DNA of 64,000 bases from assembly GCA_963662175.1 (NCBI GenBank), contig OY759215.1, forward strand, positions 29,452,066-29,516,065. The letters are read 5' to 3'. Source of the DNA: Aradus depressus (Eukaryota > Arthropoda > Insecta > Hemiptera > Aradidae). The notes beneath the pieces are model-generated. The model did not search any database, was not told the DNA's origin, and saw only the letters and a program-made list of their open reading frames with translations. The position numbers were made by a program, and so were the translations under genes. Within the stretch, counting starts at the first letter, position 1; each line of letters starts with the position of its first letter. This document shows positions 51,890 through 63,019 of the stretch, in pieces.

Positions 51890-52130
51890 CTTCCCTCGGA
51901 TTTATTCGCAATTTCCCCCGACCAGCTCTCCACAGAGGGATTATCGTGATGGTTGGGTCGGCGATGAAAGGGGTAGCTGACGTGGCAGTGCAGCTCAGAC
52001 GGACTTGGCAATGAGGCTTCCATCAGGGGATTAACGCCAAAAACATCCTCAAACTCGGATTAGCGCCCTCACAATACTTCAGTCGTTCTGCTAATCCACA
52101 CGTCGTTAAACTTTCATTTGAAACCTATTA
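51890..52130. promoter_or_regulatory. Candidate enhancer: four K50 homeodomain sites in 160 bp
   Basis: GGATTA at 51938-51943, 52028-52033 and 52057-52062 and TAATCC (its complement) at 52092-52097, in repeat-free GC-richer DNA, with a TAATTAG about 35 bp beyond. TAATCC is the core site of Bicoid/Otx/Pitx-type (K50) homeodomains. TGACGTGG (CRE-like) lies between. Role inferred. Confidence 0.35.
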
Positions 52131-52384
52131 ATTAGTCTGTTTGCCCTCTTGTTATCTTTGATGTAGGCAGTTTGTTTAGTGACAGTGAAGAGATGTAAAA
52201 AAAATAAATAAATAATTAGTTATTAGTTGATTAAATGTTATTCTTTTGCTCGACTTCTGTAAAACATTCCTCCAGGATACCACCGAGCGGGATGATTTGG
52301 TCTTCTCTGTCTCTTGCGAAGACTGGACAATAGGAACGTTGGTTCGGATCAGTAAAATAAGGACATTTCTGCGTGTTCAACCTC

Positions 52385-52475
52385 GGGATCTCTGGGATAA
52401 AAAACCTTGAGCACGCCGTCCTTCGGATTGGATGTGTCGGGCTCAAGTTCACGAGAGCGACGAAAGGATTTGCAG
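52385..52475 (+). repeat. SINE-1 fragment with internal deletion
   Basis: GGGATAAAAAACCTTGAGCACGCCGTCCTTCGGATTGGATG joined to TCGGGCTCAAGTTCACGAGAGCGACGAAAGG; about 130 bp missing between the parts. Confidence 0.7.
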
Positions 52476-52554
52476 GGAGACAAGTAAAAATGCAACCATG
52501 AAATAGGGGTTTTCTGTATGAAACACGACCTTTATAACATTAAAAAATTTTCGA

Positions 52555-52700
52555 AATTGAATCAATAGGAGGGGGCTCAATTCAAAAATCCCAATAACTA
52601 CCGTTACTGTTAATCAACTATTAATATTTAGCCCAAAGAGTATTTAATTGATAAATTTGTGTTGGGATAGAGTACATTTCCAATGATTTTTTTCTAGTTT
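52555..52700 (+). repeat. rep140 monomer
   Basis: AGGAGGGGGCTCAATTCAAAAATCCCAATAACTACCG to TTAATTGATAAATTTGTGTTGGGATAGAGTACATTTCC. Confidence 0.65.
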
Positions 52701-52739
52701 CAAGAAGAAATACAGAATCGATCATTTTACGAAAAAATA

Positions 52740-53095
52740 AAAAGTGCTATTCTTGGCTGATCCCTAGAGACTGTGGTGAGAGAGAAAACCCCATCTCGGA
52801 ATGGATTCTGGATTATATGATGAGGGACCCACATACCGGAGTAGGAGAGGCACGATTCTCTCCTCATCGGGGCTGGCTACAGTCGAGCTTCTTTCTCTCT
52901 TTCGGTCGGGACAGAAACCGGTTTGGGATCATATTGAGAGCTACCTCCCTGGATCTACCTTCAATAATTCCAGGAGTGATCACGGCCACTCCAGTAACAT
53001 AACCTAAGACATTTTTGCGAAACTAAGAGGATTTCGGTTATAGTGTCAGAATTAGAATCATCCTTTTAAAAATTCCATGCTTGGTCAACTACTCT
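52740..53095. other. Repeat-free GC-richer island
   Basis: Two overlapping 60-68 codon open stretches in different frames (52801-53007), neither recognised. Confidence 0.3.
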
Positions 53096-53119
53096 GTAGT
53101 CGTCAAATTAGAACATTTT

Positions 53120-53215
53120 TATAGAGGCTTCAGAGATTCGATGTTACGTTTTCAACAGAATTTCAGGTTTTTCGACCTTGTATTTCCAAATATGAATAAA
53201 CAACATATCTTGTAG
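53120..53215 (+). repeat. rep140 leader
   Basis: CAGAGATTCGATGTTACGTTTTCAACAGAATTTCAGGTTTTTCGACC. Confidence 0.55.
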
Positions 53216-53269
53216 CTGTTTTTTTTTTAATGGAAATTATATCTGTACTAAATAATGAAAACTGACTCA

Positions 53270-53398
53270 TCTCTAGTCTTATCTCTTATGCTTTTGGCTG
53301 AGGATGGTAGAAATACCGAAAGTACTCCCATGTATATATAGTTAGTGAAATTAGACAATATATTAAATAAACAAGTTTTATTTTATTTTTCAAGTCCA
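53270..53398 (+). repeat. FB3 single arm
   Basis: CTTATCTCTTATGCTTTTGG to TTTTATTTTTCAAGTCCATA; same sequence as the right arm at 42131-42252, without the inverted partner. Confidence 0.9.
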
Positions 53399-53409
53399 TA
53401 TACTAAATA

Positions 53410-53740
53410 AGAAATTCTATGTTGATTTTTCACTAGATTTTCCAAAATGTCCTGTCTATGTGTGTATGTGGGCATGTGAACGCTATAACTCCCAAAATCG
53501 ACACACAATTTCGTTTCTGTATCCAGAACCCCGTAATGACAACACCTAATGATTGTCAGCTGTACAAGCCAAAGAGAAAGTGGGGCTTAACCTAAAAACT
53601 GTCGACTAACAACTGTCGATGTATCGACACAAAATTATGATAATTCAGACGTCTCTGTGCACAATTATTGATTTTTAGCTAGAACGGTCGAAACTCTAAT
53701 TACTGCCGGTATATCGACACGAAATTATTAGAAATCAGAA
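53410..53740 (+). repeat. rep140, ~2 monomers
   Basis: GTGAACGCTATAACTCCCAAAATCGACACACAATTTCG, ACCCCGTAATGACAACACCTAATGATTGTCAGC, ATGTATCGACACAAAATTATGATAATTCAG. Confidence 0.75.
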
Positions 53741-53794
53741 CAAATATGACGAAGTGTTCACCATCATTTATTTACTATGCAGTCACTGATTCTT

Positions 53795-53900
53795 ACTTTT
53801 TGACTTTCTTATACCTCCAATAGTACCAATTTGAAATGAGGGAGTTCGAGAGCGAGGAGGGGAAAGGTAGATTTCTGTAAAAACTTGGTAATATTTTTAT
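53795..53900 (+). repeat. M200 half
   Basis: GACTTTCTTATACCTCCAATAGTACCAATTTGAAATGAGGGAG..GGGGAAAGGTAGATTTCTG. Confidence 0.55.
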
Positions 53901-54469
53901 TTATTTATTTTTTTATTTATTACAAAGTTGGATTTGAATTTCGTCATTTTGTCAAAATTTATTCTTATTCACTTTTTTTTTTTTTTATTCTCTGAAACTA
54001 ATCAAGGAGGCAACTCTCAAGTCTAGACTCGTGGTCATAGAGAGGAATAAATTGACTCTTCTGGATTCACAATTTCTCTATTCAGGTAAAGTGAGCCAGT
54101 AGTTATTGAGTCTGTGTCTTAGCAGCCAAAAGTGAAGAGGGTTCTGAGCAGTCTGAGTCCTTAAATAATATTAAAAAGTTAAAAAAATTGTTGTTTATAA
54201 TAATTTGCAATATGATAACTAAATCGGACGTTGAACTTCTCCCGTCCCTTTTAAGAGGGGGAGAGGCTTCATACATTTAATTTTAGGCCACTCTGAAAAT
54301 ATTTAGAAATACCCGATCAATCTCTTTTAAAAAAATCTAGTTTCAGTTATTGAGAAGAAAAACATAGTTTGTCAAAAAACTTAAAGATCAAAGGCGCAGT
54401 AATCCAAGGGCTAGGAGGAGGTTTAACGAAGGATTTATAAAGTCAGTATAAAAAATAGTAAACTGTGGT
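53901..54469. other. Nothing recognised
   Basis: AT-rich with T run near 53975; no gene. Confidence 0.4.
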
Positions 54470-54960
54470 GTTATTTACTTTCTTATATCTATAGTATAAT
54501 CGTGCGAATATTCTAAATCAACCCCAAAGGTCTGTTTTGACCATTTTCGCGATGAAGTTCTCTTCGTGTATGTGATAAGAAAGTTGTGAGCACTCTACCG
54601 CGAAAACGACTGTGGCTATGAACTTGAAATTTGGAACGCAGGGGTCACATGTGCTAACTTAGATCTGATTAGATAATGGTCGAAAACGGACGAAAATTGA
54701 GACCATTTTACTCCGTGGCCTAAGTAAGTACATTTTAAAAGTTACTGTTTATGTTTATGATCTAATCAAAAATATTTTCAAGTAGGGAAAACTGAAGTAA
54801 ATATAAGCCGAAAACCGTTCTGAAATGTAGTTTTGAAATACATATTTTTGGACGTTTCCTTGATATACCCGAAAAGTTTAATCCTACCGAAAAATTGGTT
54901 CTAACCCAAAATGTTTCTTATTAAAATCCCAATGTTTAGTCTATAGGTTACAAAATTGGT
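54470..54960 (+). repeat. R450 dispersed repeat
   Basis: Closest relative of 3135-3610: TTTCTTATATCTATAGTATAATCGTGCGAA, TTGACCATTTTCGCGATGAAG, GTCACATGTGCTAACTTAGATCTGATTAGAT, CCGTGGCCTAAG, GATCTAATCAAAAATATTTTCAA, CCGAAAACCGTTCTGAAATG. Confidence 0.85.
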
Positions 54961-54984
54961 AGTTTTTATGAAAAATTATAAAAA

Positions 54985-55120
54985 ATAAAATATATGTAGT
55001 GTGACCATTACAGCACTTCTTTATGCCAACCACGCTTACAGATCACTTCTCTCTCCCCCTCCTTCTCAAAATTATTTCATATTGACATTAGTGGTTCTAA
55101 GAAAGTCATTCTCAGAGCGT
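54985..55120 (-). repeat. M200 half, antisense
   Basis: GTGTGACCATTACAGCACTTCTTTATGCCAACCACGCTTACAGATCACTTCTCTCTCCCCC. Confidence 0.7.
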
Positions 55121-55689
55121 TATATGTTGTTTTTTTCTCATTTTTCTAGGAGGAAAAAAATAACATAAAAGTCGTGTTTTGTATATAAAAACTTTAATTT
55201 TCACTTTTACTTTTAATTTCCTCCACCAATATTCTCTAAATACTATCGTAATTACTTTTGTTAAATATTTTCATTATTATCATTAATTCTTCAAGGTTAT
55301 CTACTATTTACTTCATTATTTGTTAATTATTTTATTTGATTTCTTATTAAATTATATTTGTGCTTTATTTTTTTAAAGTACCATGGTGTAATTTGTAGCT
55401 GCTGTGTTATTTTCTTTGTAATTTTTCTTCCAGAAATTTTTTTATTCTTAATTTATCCGTCCTGGGCTATAGCCAGTCAAGCCCATATACAAATGAATGG
55501 ATATATACCCCGTACATAATGGACGCTAGATATGTATTGCCTACATCTGTGTTATGTGTGTCTGTTAATGAGTGAATATCTCGTGTCATAGAATAAAACT
55601 CCCAAAGTTTATTGAGACAATGAAGGTAGTCTCGTCAAAATAATCACGCTGTACAATGAAATAATCAAATACCTCTGATGCCAACTCAT
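55121..55689. other. AT-rich, nothing recognised
   Basis: No ORF with motif. Confidence 0.4.
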
Positions 55690-55815
55690 TACTTTCATAT
55701 ACCCAGTATCGCCAGCATGAAATGATTTTGAGAAGGGGGAGGTGGAAAGAGAGTGATCTAAACGTATTTGGTATAAGAAAGTCCTGTAATGGTCACATCA
55801 CATATTTCATGTTTG
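55690..55815 (+). repeat. M200 half
   Basis: CTTTCATATACCCAGTATCGCCAGCATGAAATGATTTTGAGAAGGGGG to GGTATAAGAAAGTCCTGTAATGGTCACATCACAT. Confidence 0.75.
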
Positions 55816-56819
55816 TAACTGCATCCGTCAGTGTGAAAATAGGGTGTCGCATTGAAGTAGCGGCCATCCAGTACAACACATTTCAGGCAAAAAGCGAGTT
55901 GTCTAAATTCATGCCAAAGTTTACCTCTAAGCCCCTTGTTTATAAGATTCTTCAAAGTCTTATATGATGGATTTTTTAAATCACGTATCTGCATTAATAT
56001 ATTCTTATAATCCATTTCATATTAATTATCGTATTTTTTTAAAATCTATTTGCTTATTCACTGACCCACCCAATTGGTACACAGATTAAACTTCCACAAA
56101 AAAAAAAAAAGTTTGTGGGCTGAATCCCATTATGCTTAGTCTCGGTATAAAACTTGTTTTAAGGAGGCCATTTTGTTCTCATGGGCTGAGACACGACGTC
56201 TAGCGGCAGTATCTGGCAACGTGATAGGCGATTTTTGTCATAGCCCAAATACATACGTATACACGATATATTTGATTTGAATAGTTGTTGAGAATGATTT
56301 TAAAGATGTTTTAAAATCCTCGGCAGCATATATAGCTGTCTACAACAGAGAGCCTTCAATCATAGTTTTATCACTATAAATGTCTGGTGTTGTCTGTGTT
56401 TTGCGCAAAAACTACTGAATCGATTTTTAATGAAATTTCATCTGTAGCATTCTTACAAGCCCAGTTCAAATGTAGACCATGTGGTATCTCCAAGTTTTAA
56501 ACAGAGAGGTGTTGTGGGGGGAGGGGGGAATCATAAAATATCTCTTTAACGTAACGGTTGCTTTTTTTAGGTCAAAAATAAAATATAGCAAATCATATTT
56601 CCAACATTTGATCATATGATTATCCTTTTTAATTATGGGGGGAGTATATCAAAATTATTGAAAATTTCAATATTTATAAATTCAAGTAACTTGTGGTTAC
56701 TAACCTGTTTAAAATGATTACCCTGCTTAAAGTTACGCCAGACGAATCCCGGTAACCTGCTAGTTAAAAATATTTTAAAATTATGATAGTAACTATGCTT
56801 AAGTGTGATAACGATATTT
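55816..56819. other. No gene seen; scraps of dispersed repeats
   Basis: GCGCAAAAACTACTGAATCGATTTTTAATGAAATTTCATC (56405) and CGTCTAGCGGCAGTATCTGGCAAC (56199) look like fragments of widespread arthropod repeats. A 85-codon minus open stretch (55758-56015) is not recognised. Confidence 0.4.
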
Positions 56820-56925
56820 CTCCAGCATGAATTAATCAAATAAGTTTACACTCTCCCTCAGAAACCAATTCACCGATTTTGTTGGAAATCGTACTCAGGA
56901 ACTTCTGAATCCTCATAAATTATTC
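56820..56925 (-). repeat. rep140 3' end, antisense
   Basis: GCATGAATTAATCAAATAAGTTTACACTCTCCCTCAGAAACCAATTCACCG, GGAACTTCTGAATCCTCATAAAT. Confidence 0.65.
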
Positions 56926-57169
56926 ATAGATATAAACATAGATAATATTTCCTCACTCGTCTTGCTCGCTCACTTGATTCCGCAGGAGCAAGCGACAAAC
57001 CCCATCCTACTCGATCTTCCTAATTTGAAGTGAGTGTGAGTAAGTAGTGTAATATTATATTTTTTCTAAATTGGGTTTTTCAAAATGTCTCGCGGGCCGG
57101 ACCAAATCTTACAGCGGGCCGGTTGTTGCCCACATATGGTTTAACCGAAATAAATTATTATTATACAGT

Positions 57170-57400
57170 TTTTTGAATTGAGCCCCGCTCCTCTTTTCTA
57201 GTTGTCGTCCTTAAAGGGTTTCGGATTTATATACAAAATTTAATGAGATATATTCATTACTTCGGAAGTTTTAATGGTTTTTGTGTTAATCCCCCCCCCC
57301 CCCCCAGTTATGGTTATTCGTTATTCGGAAAACATGAAATTACAAGACGATTACATAACTTTCCCTATGCTTCGCACAGCAGGGGAAATAATATAGGTAT
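57170..57400 (-). repeat. rep140, antisense, with poly-C run
   Basis: TTTTGAATTGAGCCCCGCTCC, GTCGTCCTTAAAGGGTTTCGGATTTATATAC, ATATTCATTACTTCGGAAG, a run of about 16 C at 57289-57305 and a leader-like CGATTACATAACTTTCCCTATGCTTCG. Confidence 0.7.
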
Positions 57401-58002
57401 TATATTATACCTATTTATTACAACCGACATTTTCATTATTATAAATGATTCAAGTGGGACTTATAAATTCAAATTTGCCTAAATAACACCATATATGTTG
57501 TCAACTTGGATGGAGACTTTGATAACTTAAGATCTTAATGGGAACTTTTGTTCGTTGAACTTTATTCCGTTTATTCACGATGTGTTCCATACAACATGTT
57601 ATTATTTCTTGGTCTCTCAAATTATTTCTAACTTCACAAAATCCCTTTTTATCTCTCCTGTCTCCGAACAGTCATTTAGACTTCTTTCTTTAATTATAGG
57701 AAATAAAAGTGAATCCGATTTCCTAGTTTATTTTTATTACTATTTAAGTATATTATTTTTTATATCTTGTTACATAAATACGTGTTTAATAATATGGTTG
57801 TCGCTGAGCCCAACCTCCTGTCTTCGAAGCCCCGCATCTTGGCTCAAACCTATAATTTTTGGTAAATTCAAGATCACTGGAACCTTGATTGGCCCATATG
57901 TTCTTCTGTTACCAATAATTATTGCATTAACTTCGAAATGCTTTTAGAAGAAAATAAAAAAATAATTATAAATAAAATAAAATAAAGATGAACTGGAAAA
58001 AT
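57401..58002. other. Hydrophobic 130-codon open stretch, not called as gene
   Basis: 57555-57947 is open without an ATG at its start and is rich in F/I/L/Y, as expected from T-rich DNA. No domain, no donor/acceptor pair I trust. Confidence 0.35.
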
Positions 58003-58940
58003 TATCACTACAATATATGAGTTTATTAATTTTTTAAATATAAACTTAGCCCACTTGCTCCCCCTTTAATTTTTGGTCTTACTTTTTACCGTTGTCCTTA
58101 TTACATTGTTATCACTAAATGATCACTACAATATATTATGTTTATTAATTTTTTAAATATAAATTTAGCCCACTTGCTCCCCCTTTAAATTTTTGGTCTT
58201 ACTTTTTACAGTGCTCCTTATTACATTGTTATCACTAAATGATCACTACAATATATTATGTTTATTAATTTTTTAAATATAAATTTAGCCCACTTGCTCC
58301 CCCTTTAAATTTTTGGTCTTACTTTTTACAGTGCTCCTTATTACATTGTTATCACTAAATGATCACTACAATATATTATGTTTATTAATTTTTTAAATAT
58401 AAATTTAGCCCACTTGCTCCCCCTTTAATTTTTGGTCTTACTTTTTACAGTGCTCCTTATTACATTGTTATCACTAAATGATCACTACAATATATTATGT
58501 TTATTAATTTTTTAAATATAAATTTAGCCCACTTGCTCCCCCTTTAATTTTTGGTCTTACTTTTTACAGTGCTCCTTATTACATTGTTATCACTAAATGA
58601 TCACTACACTATTATCACTACAATATATTAGGTTTATTAATTTTTTAAATATAAATTTAGCCCACTTGCTCCCCCTTTAATTTTTTGGTCTTACTTTTTA
58701 CAGTGCTTTATACTATTTACATTATTATCACTAAATGATCACTACACTATTATCACTACAATATATTAGGTTTATTAATTTTTTATATATAAATTTAGCC
58801 TATTTACATTATTATCACTAAATGATCACTACACTATTATCACTACAATATATTAGGTTTATTAATTTTTTATATATAAATTTAGCCTATTTGCTCCCTC
58901 TTCAATTGTTAGTCCTACTTTTTGTAGTGCTCCTTATTTC
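58003..58940 (+). repeat. ~120 bp tandem array, ~8 units
   Basis: GATCACTACAATATATTA recurs at 58121, 58241, 58361 and 58480; each unit has TTTATTAATTTTTTAAATATAAATTTAGCCCACTTGCTCCCCC, TTTTTGGTCTTACTTTTTACAGTGCTCC and TTATCACTAAAT. The last units are shortened and carry a duplicated CACTACACTATTATCACTAC. Confidence 0.95.
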
Positions 58941-58954
58941 ATCTCCCACAAAAG

Positions 58955-59148
58955 CCTTCACACTGATTTCAATATTCTCTTTGCCGAATTAGGTAAATCC
59001 AGGTACAAAAAATTATTTTCTTCCTTTAGTACCCACATTAATCCTCTAGTCCGTTTCCTCCATTCTGCCATACTTCCCGAACGACGCCTTGATCGCCAAT
59101 GGCCTAGAGACCTTCTCAGATCAGACAGTGACAGTGATTCGTCATAAG
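58955..59148 (+). pseudogene. Jockey-like LINE RT C-terminal tail
   Basis: Frame reads HKSLHTDFNILFAELGKSRY, PLVRFLHSAILPERRLDRQW, PRDLLRSDSDSDSS-stop. Same subfamily as the minus-strand remnant at 32440-32800. It directly follows the 120 bp array, so the array may have amplified from LINE-flanking or LINE-internal sequence. Confidence 0.85.
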
Positions 59149-60058
59149 TGCAACTGAGCGCCTAAAGAGTGTCACTACTGGGTGAATTCTCCTCTTGACA
59201 TTTTGACATTGCCATTTTTCCCCCCTTAGCACATTTGCTTGTTATATATATTCTTTATACTGTTGTAAATACAAAAAAATATACACCTATATATTTATCA
59301 CAGCACAAAAAACTCGATCTCAGATTTACTCACAGTTACGTTAGGTACTTATACTAAATAGTTATAATAAACTTCCTTATACTAAAAGATTTATGGTCAA
59401 AACATTAATTATATACATTTATACATCAGATTTTTTTTGTCCGATAAAAGGAATTTTTATTTTATGATATTTTTTTCGTAACTGTTTTGATTGGAACGTT
59501 TTTTGTGAAATTACGTTTGTTGAAACTATTCCAGCTTAACTGTATATATATAATGGTGGGGGAAATCATTAACTGTTTTATTTTCAGTTTTTTTTTTTCG
59601 GGTGTTATCCCAGAATAACAGTTATGAGTTATGCTAAATATTTTCAAAGTTAACAATTTATTACGGTTCTTAGAAATTCTTATTAGAAAAAAAAAAAAAA
59701 AGATCCATATTAATATATTCTTAAGAAGAAGAAAAACGTCAAATAAATTAATAGAAAAAAAAATATATTTTTTTATCTGCTAAATGGGTGAACTTTCAGG
59801 ACTCAGGAGTATATTTTTCCAGAAGAGGATTCTTGTGAAGATAAGCAAAAAACAAGTAAATTGTGAAGCACTTTGCTCTAAGATAAGCTAATGCAAGGGA
59901 CTTATCTGTTCTAACTTCAAAAGCTCACATCACTTAGGCAGAACGCCATCTTCAAATATTTCACATTTTATTATAACAGCTAACAAAATGTCTGTTTACT
60001 AATTGTCGTTATTTTCTTTGTGATTTTCCTTGGCTCAGGATCACAAGTATTTTATAAT
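59149..60058. other. AT-rich, nothing recognised
   Basis: No motif-bearing ORF; A runs near 59688 and 59757. Confidence 0.4.
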
Positions 60059-60067
60059 CTAACAGAA

Positions 60068-60356
60068 AAGAGGGCGCCGGTAGCTCAGTGGTATGCGTGC
60101 TTACCTTCTGAGCTCAATAACGTGAGTTCGAAACCCGACCGAGGCAAAATAAACTTGAGCACGCCGTCCTTCGGATGGGACGTTAAGCGATGGTCCCTAG
60201 CCTGTACGATGTCAAGTACTCGTTAAAGACCCCTGCCCTAGGTGAATAAAAATTTAGGACAAAATTTAGGACTCCCACAGTAGAGTCGGGCTCATGTTCA
60301 CCAGAGTGACGAAAGAGCGCTCTGGTAGTAGGCGATATGACATCATAAAACCTAAC
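60068..60356 (+). mobile_element. SINE-1, nearly full length
   Basis: GAGGGCGCCGGTAGCTCAGTGG head, GAGTTCGAAACCC box B, tail CATAAAACCTAACCTAAC. Lacks the CCTTAGTTTATTTTATCTGGG block after the head. CTAACAGAA at 60059-60067 and 60357-60365 is a probable target duplication, partly overlapping the tail. Confidence 0.9.
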
Positions 60357-60367
60357 CTAACAGAAGA

Positions 60368-60589
60368 AAGGTGGGTGAATCACCGACCATGTACTTCCCT
60401 AGCACGAACTAATCAATTAAATTGTCGCTCACGCTCCAAACCATTCCGTTTCTGAATCCTCACACTATATTTTGTGTCGATACATTCATTATATCAGCAG
60501 TTATGAGGATATTTGAGTCGGCCAACTCCTCTTATCCCCTTTTCCATCGCCTCTACACTGAAAATTTTCATGTGACATTTCGTGTCAAT
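60368..60589 (-). repeat. rep140, antisense, first part
   Basis: TGAATCACCGACCATGTACTTCCCTAGCACGAACTAATCAATTAA, CACTATATTTTGTGTCGATACATTCATTATATCAGCAG. Confidence 0.85.
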
Positions 60590-61069
60590 TGGGGATGGGT
60601 ATCGACCAACAATTACATTATTTTCTAATAATTAATCGATACACTTATTAATTGTTGGTTATATAATCGATTAATCGAACGCACAAACAAAAGTTAATAC
60701 AATCAGTCAACAACAACTCACAAATGAAAAAACACAAAAGATTAGAAATTAGAATTGAAAGTAGAACTATTAGAAGGTTACTTTTTACTTATCACCAATT
60801 AACCACAGAGGCACTGTGTTGTATCGATAGTCGATACGATAGTCTCCTCCCACTTTTTTAGGCGAGTTGCACTTCGGATGAATTATAATTAATTCATTTT
60901 TCTTTTTTTTCTCCTGTTTTTCGGATGAGTTGTAATTTTAATTAAAAATTTAATAATCGTTAAATAATAATCGATTATTCGATTAATCAAACCCAGATGA
61001 CATCGATTAAAAACCACCAATTATTTTACAAATACATAGATTATTTCGGTTAATCGATACCCATCCCTA
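60590..61069. mobile_element. hAT-type MITE, 480 bp, complete
   Basis: Terminal inverted repeat T(G/A)GGGATGGGTATCG at the left (60590) and its complement ending CGATACCCATCCCTA at the right (61069). GTGTCAAT flanks both sides (60582-60589 and 61070-61077), an 8-bp target duplication diagnostic of the hAT superfamily. Interior is AT-rich with ATCGATTAATCGA-type palindromes; no ORF. It interrupts an antisense rep140 copy. Confidence 0.95.
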
Positions 61070-61077
61070 GTGTCAAT

Positions 61078-61280
61078 GCATTCAATACAACGGGAGAAAT
61101 TTGACTTTTTGTGTTAAACCCCCGACCCCTAATGCTGAATTGTGGTGTCCTTCATGGAGTTCCGAAGCCACATATAAAGTTTTGTAGTAACACTTTCATT
61201 CTATTGGGAGATTTCGTGTTCACAGATACACGGACAGGACTTTTTTTTTTTTTTAATTTTTGGAATCAGACATGAAATTG
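61078..61280 (-). repeat. rep140, antisense, continuation after hAT MITE
   Basis: GCATTCAATACAACGGGAG resumes the monomer interrupted at 60589; ends at GGAATCAGACATGAAATTGG. Confidence 0.8.
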
Positions 61281-61319
61281 GAATTTAATATTCTAGAACA
61301 GTATATAAATCGGAGATTG

Positions 61320-61548
61320 TACCTCATACCCGGGCATTAACTAAGACGTCATATCACCTACTACCAGAGGTGGGCAAGAGTCCGATTCTACACTGAGAGT
61401 CCTAAATGTTGTCTTGTTTAGTTATCTTAAGTAGGGGTCTTTAACGATTACCTGATATCGTAGAGGCGCAGGACTATGGCTTAAATTCCCGAAGGACGGA
61501 GTCCTTGAAGCTTTTTCACCGCCCAGATATAGTTTTTCCAGAACTATA
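61320..61548 (-). repeat. SINE-1, antisense, head missing
   Basis: CTCATACCCGGGCATTAACTAAGACGTCATATCACCTACTACCAGAG to CCGAAGGACGGAGTCCTTGAAG. Confidence 0.8.
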
Positions 61549-62139
61549 CAGTATTGCCTAGATTAACATATCAAAACTTTCATGAGTTGAACTAAAATTG
61601 GATTTTGTTTTTTAATCGTAATTGGCTGCTCTGGAGATAAAACTAATCCAGTACATAATGAAAGAAGAGAAAAGTTGATAATTATTATTATTATATTTTT
61701 TTTCTTTAAATAATGGGTTATAGTTTATAGTGCCTGATTGCTCTGGAGTGTAACACCTTTTAATACATCTGTAAAAATAGTGTTAACTAACGGTTCCAGG
61801 TTTTTAGCTTTTTCAATTTTTCCCTTGTAAAGAAATTGCAAACTGTTAACCTATTTTTGATGAAAATAGAAGTATTTACTATATTGAAGGTATGTTATAG
61901 CAAGCCTATGATGGGGAGTTCACCCAATAGTTTATGGAGAGGATATTCATTTTGGGGCGAAGAAAGAGGTTGCCTGGATAATAAAAGAATTACTGTATTT
62001 CTTGATGAACACCAGAATATATGGAGGCTTGTGTACTTAACAGACTTTAAGGAAACCCTTTACAATGGGTGTTGTTGCCCGATCCGGTTTGAAGAGGATG
62101 TGAAGTGAAGGAAGATATCCAGGTACTTTTAGTGACCTA
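61549..62139 (+). other. Non-repetitive; 90-codon open stretch of unknown status
   Basis: 61836-62108 is open and, in its second half, has a balanced protein-like composition (for example ITVFLDEHQNIWRLVYLTDF). ATTGAAG|GTATGT at about 61889 is a good splice donor in the same frame. I recognise no family. Confidence 0.25.
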
Positions 62140-62600
62140 GTGAATAGATGACCGGGTCAAGGGGTCCCCATGACCAGTCACGGGTCGTCAGTCAATTCAA
62201 TCCCAGCCGTAGGATATTGATTCATAAATTGAGGAAAACTTGTTCGAAATTAGCAAAATATTGATTTTAATCCTTTATGTTTAACCAAGATCGGATTAAC
62301 TGCTAATGGTCTCCGGGTTCGGAGGCTCCTTCTCCTTCGTCCATCCCACGATCCTTCCCGACTACCTCAACACCCGCTCTGGTCAGGGTACCCAGGATGA
62401 GTTTTATTCGCGGGCGTCAAAGTGAATTTCATCCTAACCTTAGGATCTTGTTTACCCAAGTAGCCCAGTAAAATTTGGGAAGAAAATCGCCAGCTTATGA
62501 ATCTCGTTGAGCAAGCAAGTTTTTTAATGAAACCTTTTGCATCCCTCTCAGAAAGACCATACAAGAAGAATGCATAACATCCCAAGTTTCGCAAATAATT
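62140..62600. other. Repeat-free GC-richer island
   Basis: Contains CGGATTAACT near 62292. No recognised ORF. Confidence 0.3.
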
Positions 62601-63019
62601 TTTAATTGTTGTAATCGGATTTTAAATAATTTAGAATTACAGTAACAAATTTAATGAATAAATGCAATATCTCTGAATATAATTGTCAACATTAATGGAA
62701 CATTCGTACTCGGGGGTTTTTGGGGTCGCTGCTTACGATTATGAAATCAGAATTTGGAAAATCCAAAATGGCGGCCCGGAAAACATAAAAAAATTGAAAA
62801 TTAGGGTTGTTAAGTGCCGAATTTGTAAAATATATATATTTTTTTCGTCAAAAACGTGAGAATCAACAGAAAATCGTTATAAATTTAAATATAAGTCGAA
62901 ATAACATAATTGTTTGTACATTTGTATTCAACTGAATACGGTAGTTGATAGCGTAGTATAAATGTTCGCGTGTTTTGTCTCTCATTTGTCAGAAGATAAA
63001 TATTTTTTCATGAAACTAA
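62601..63019. other. AT-rich, nothing recognised
   Basis: No gene or repeat identified. Confidence 0.4.

Noticed and set aside
57555..57947. 130-codon hydrophobic ORF as a membrane protein
   Set aside because: Starts without ATG, composition follows T-rich DNA, and no domain or splice context supports it.
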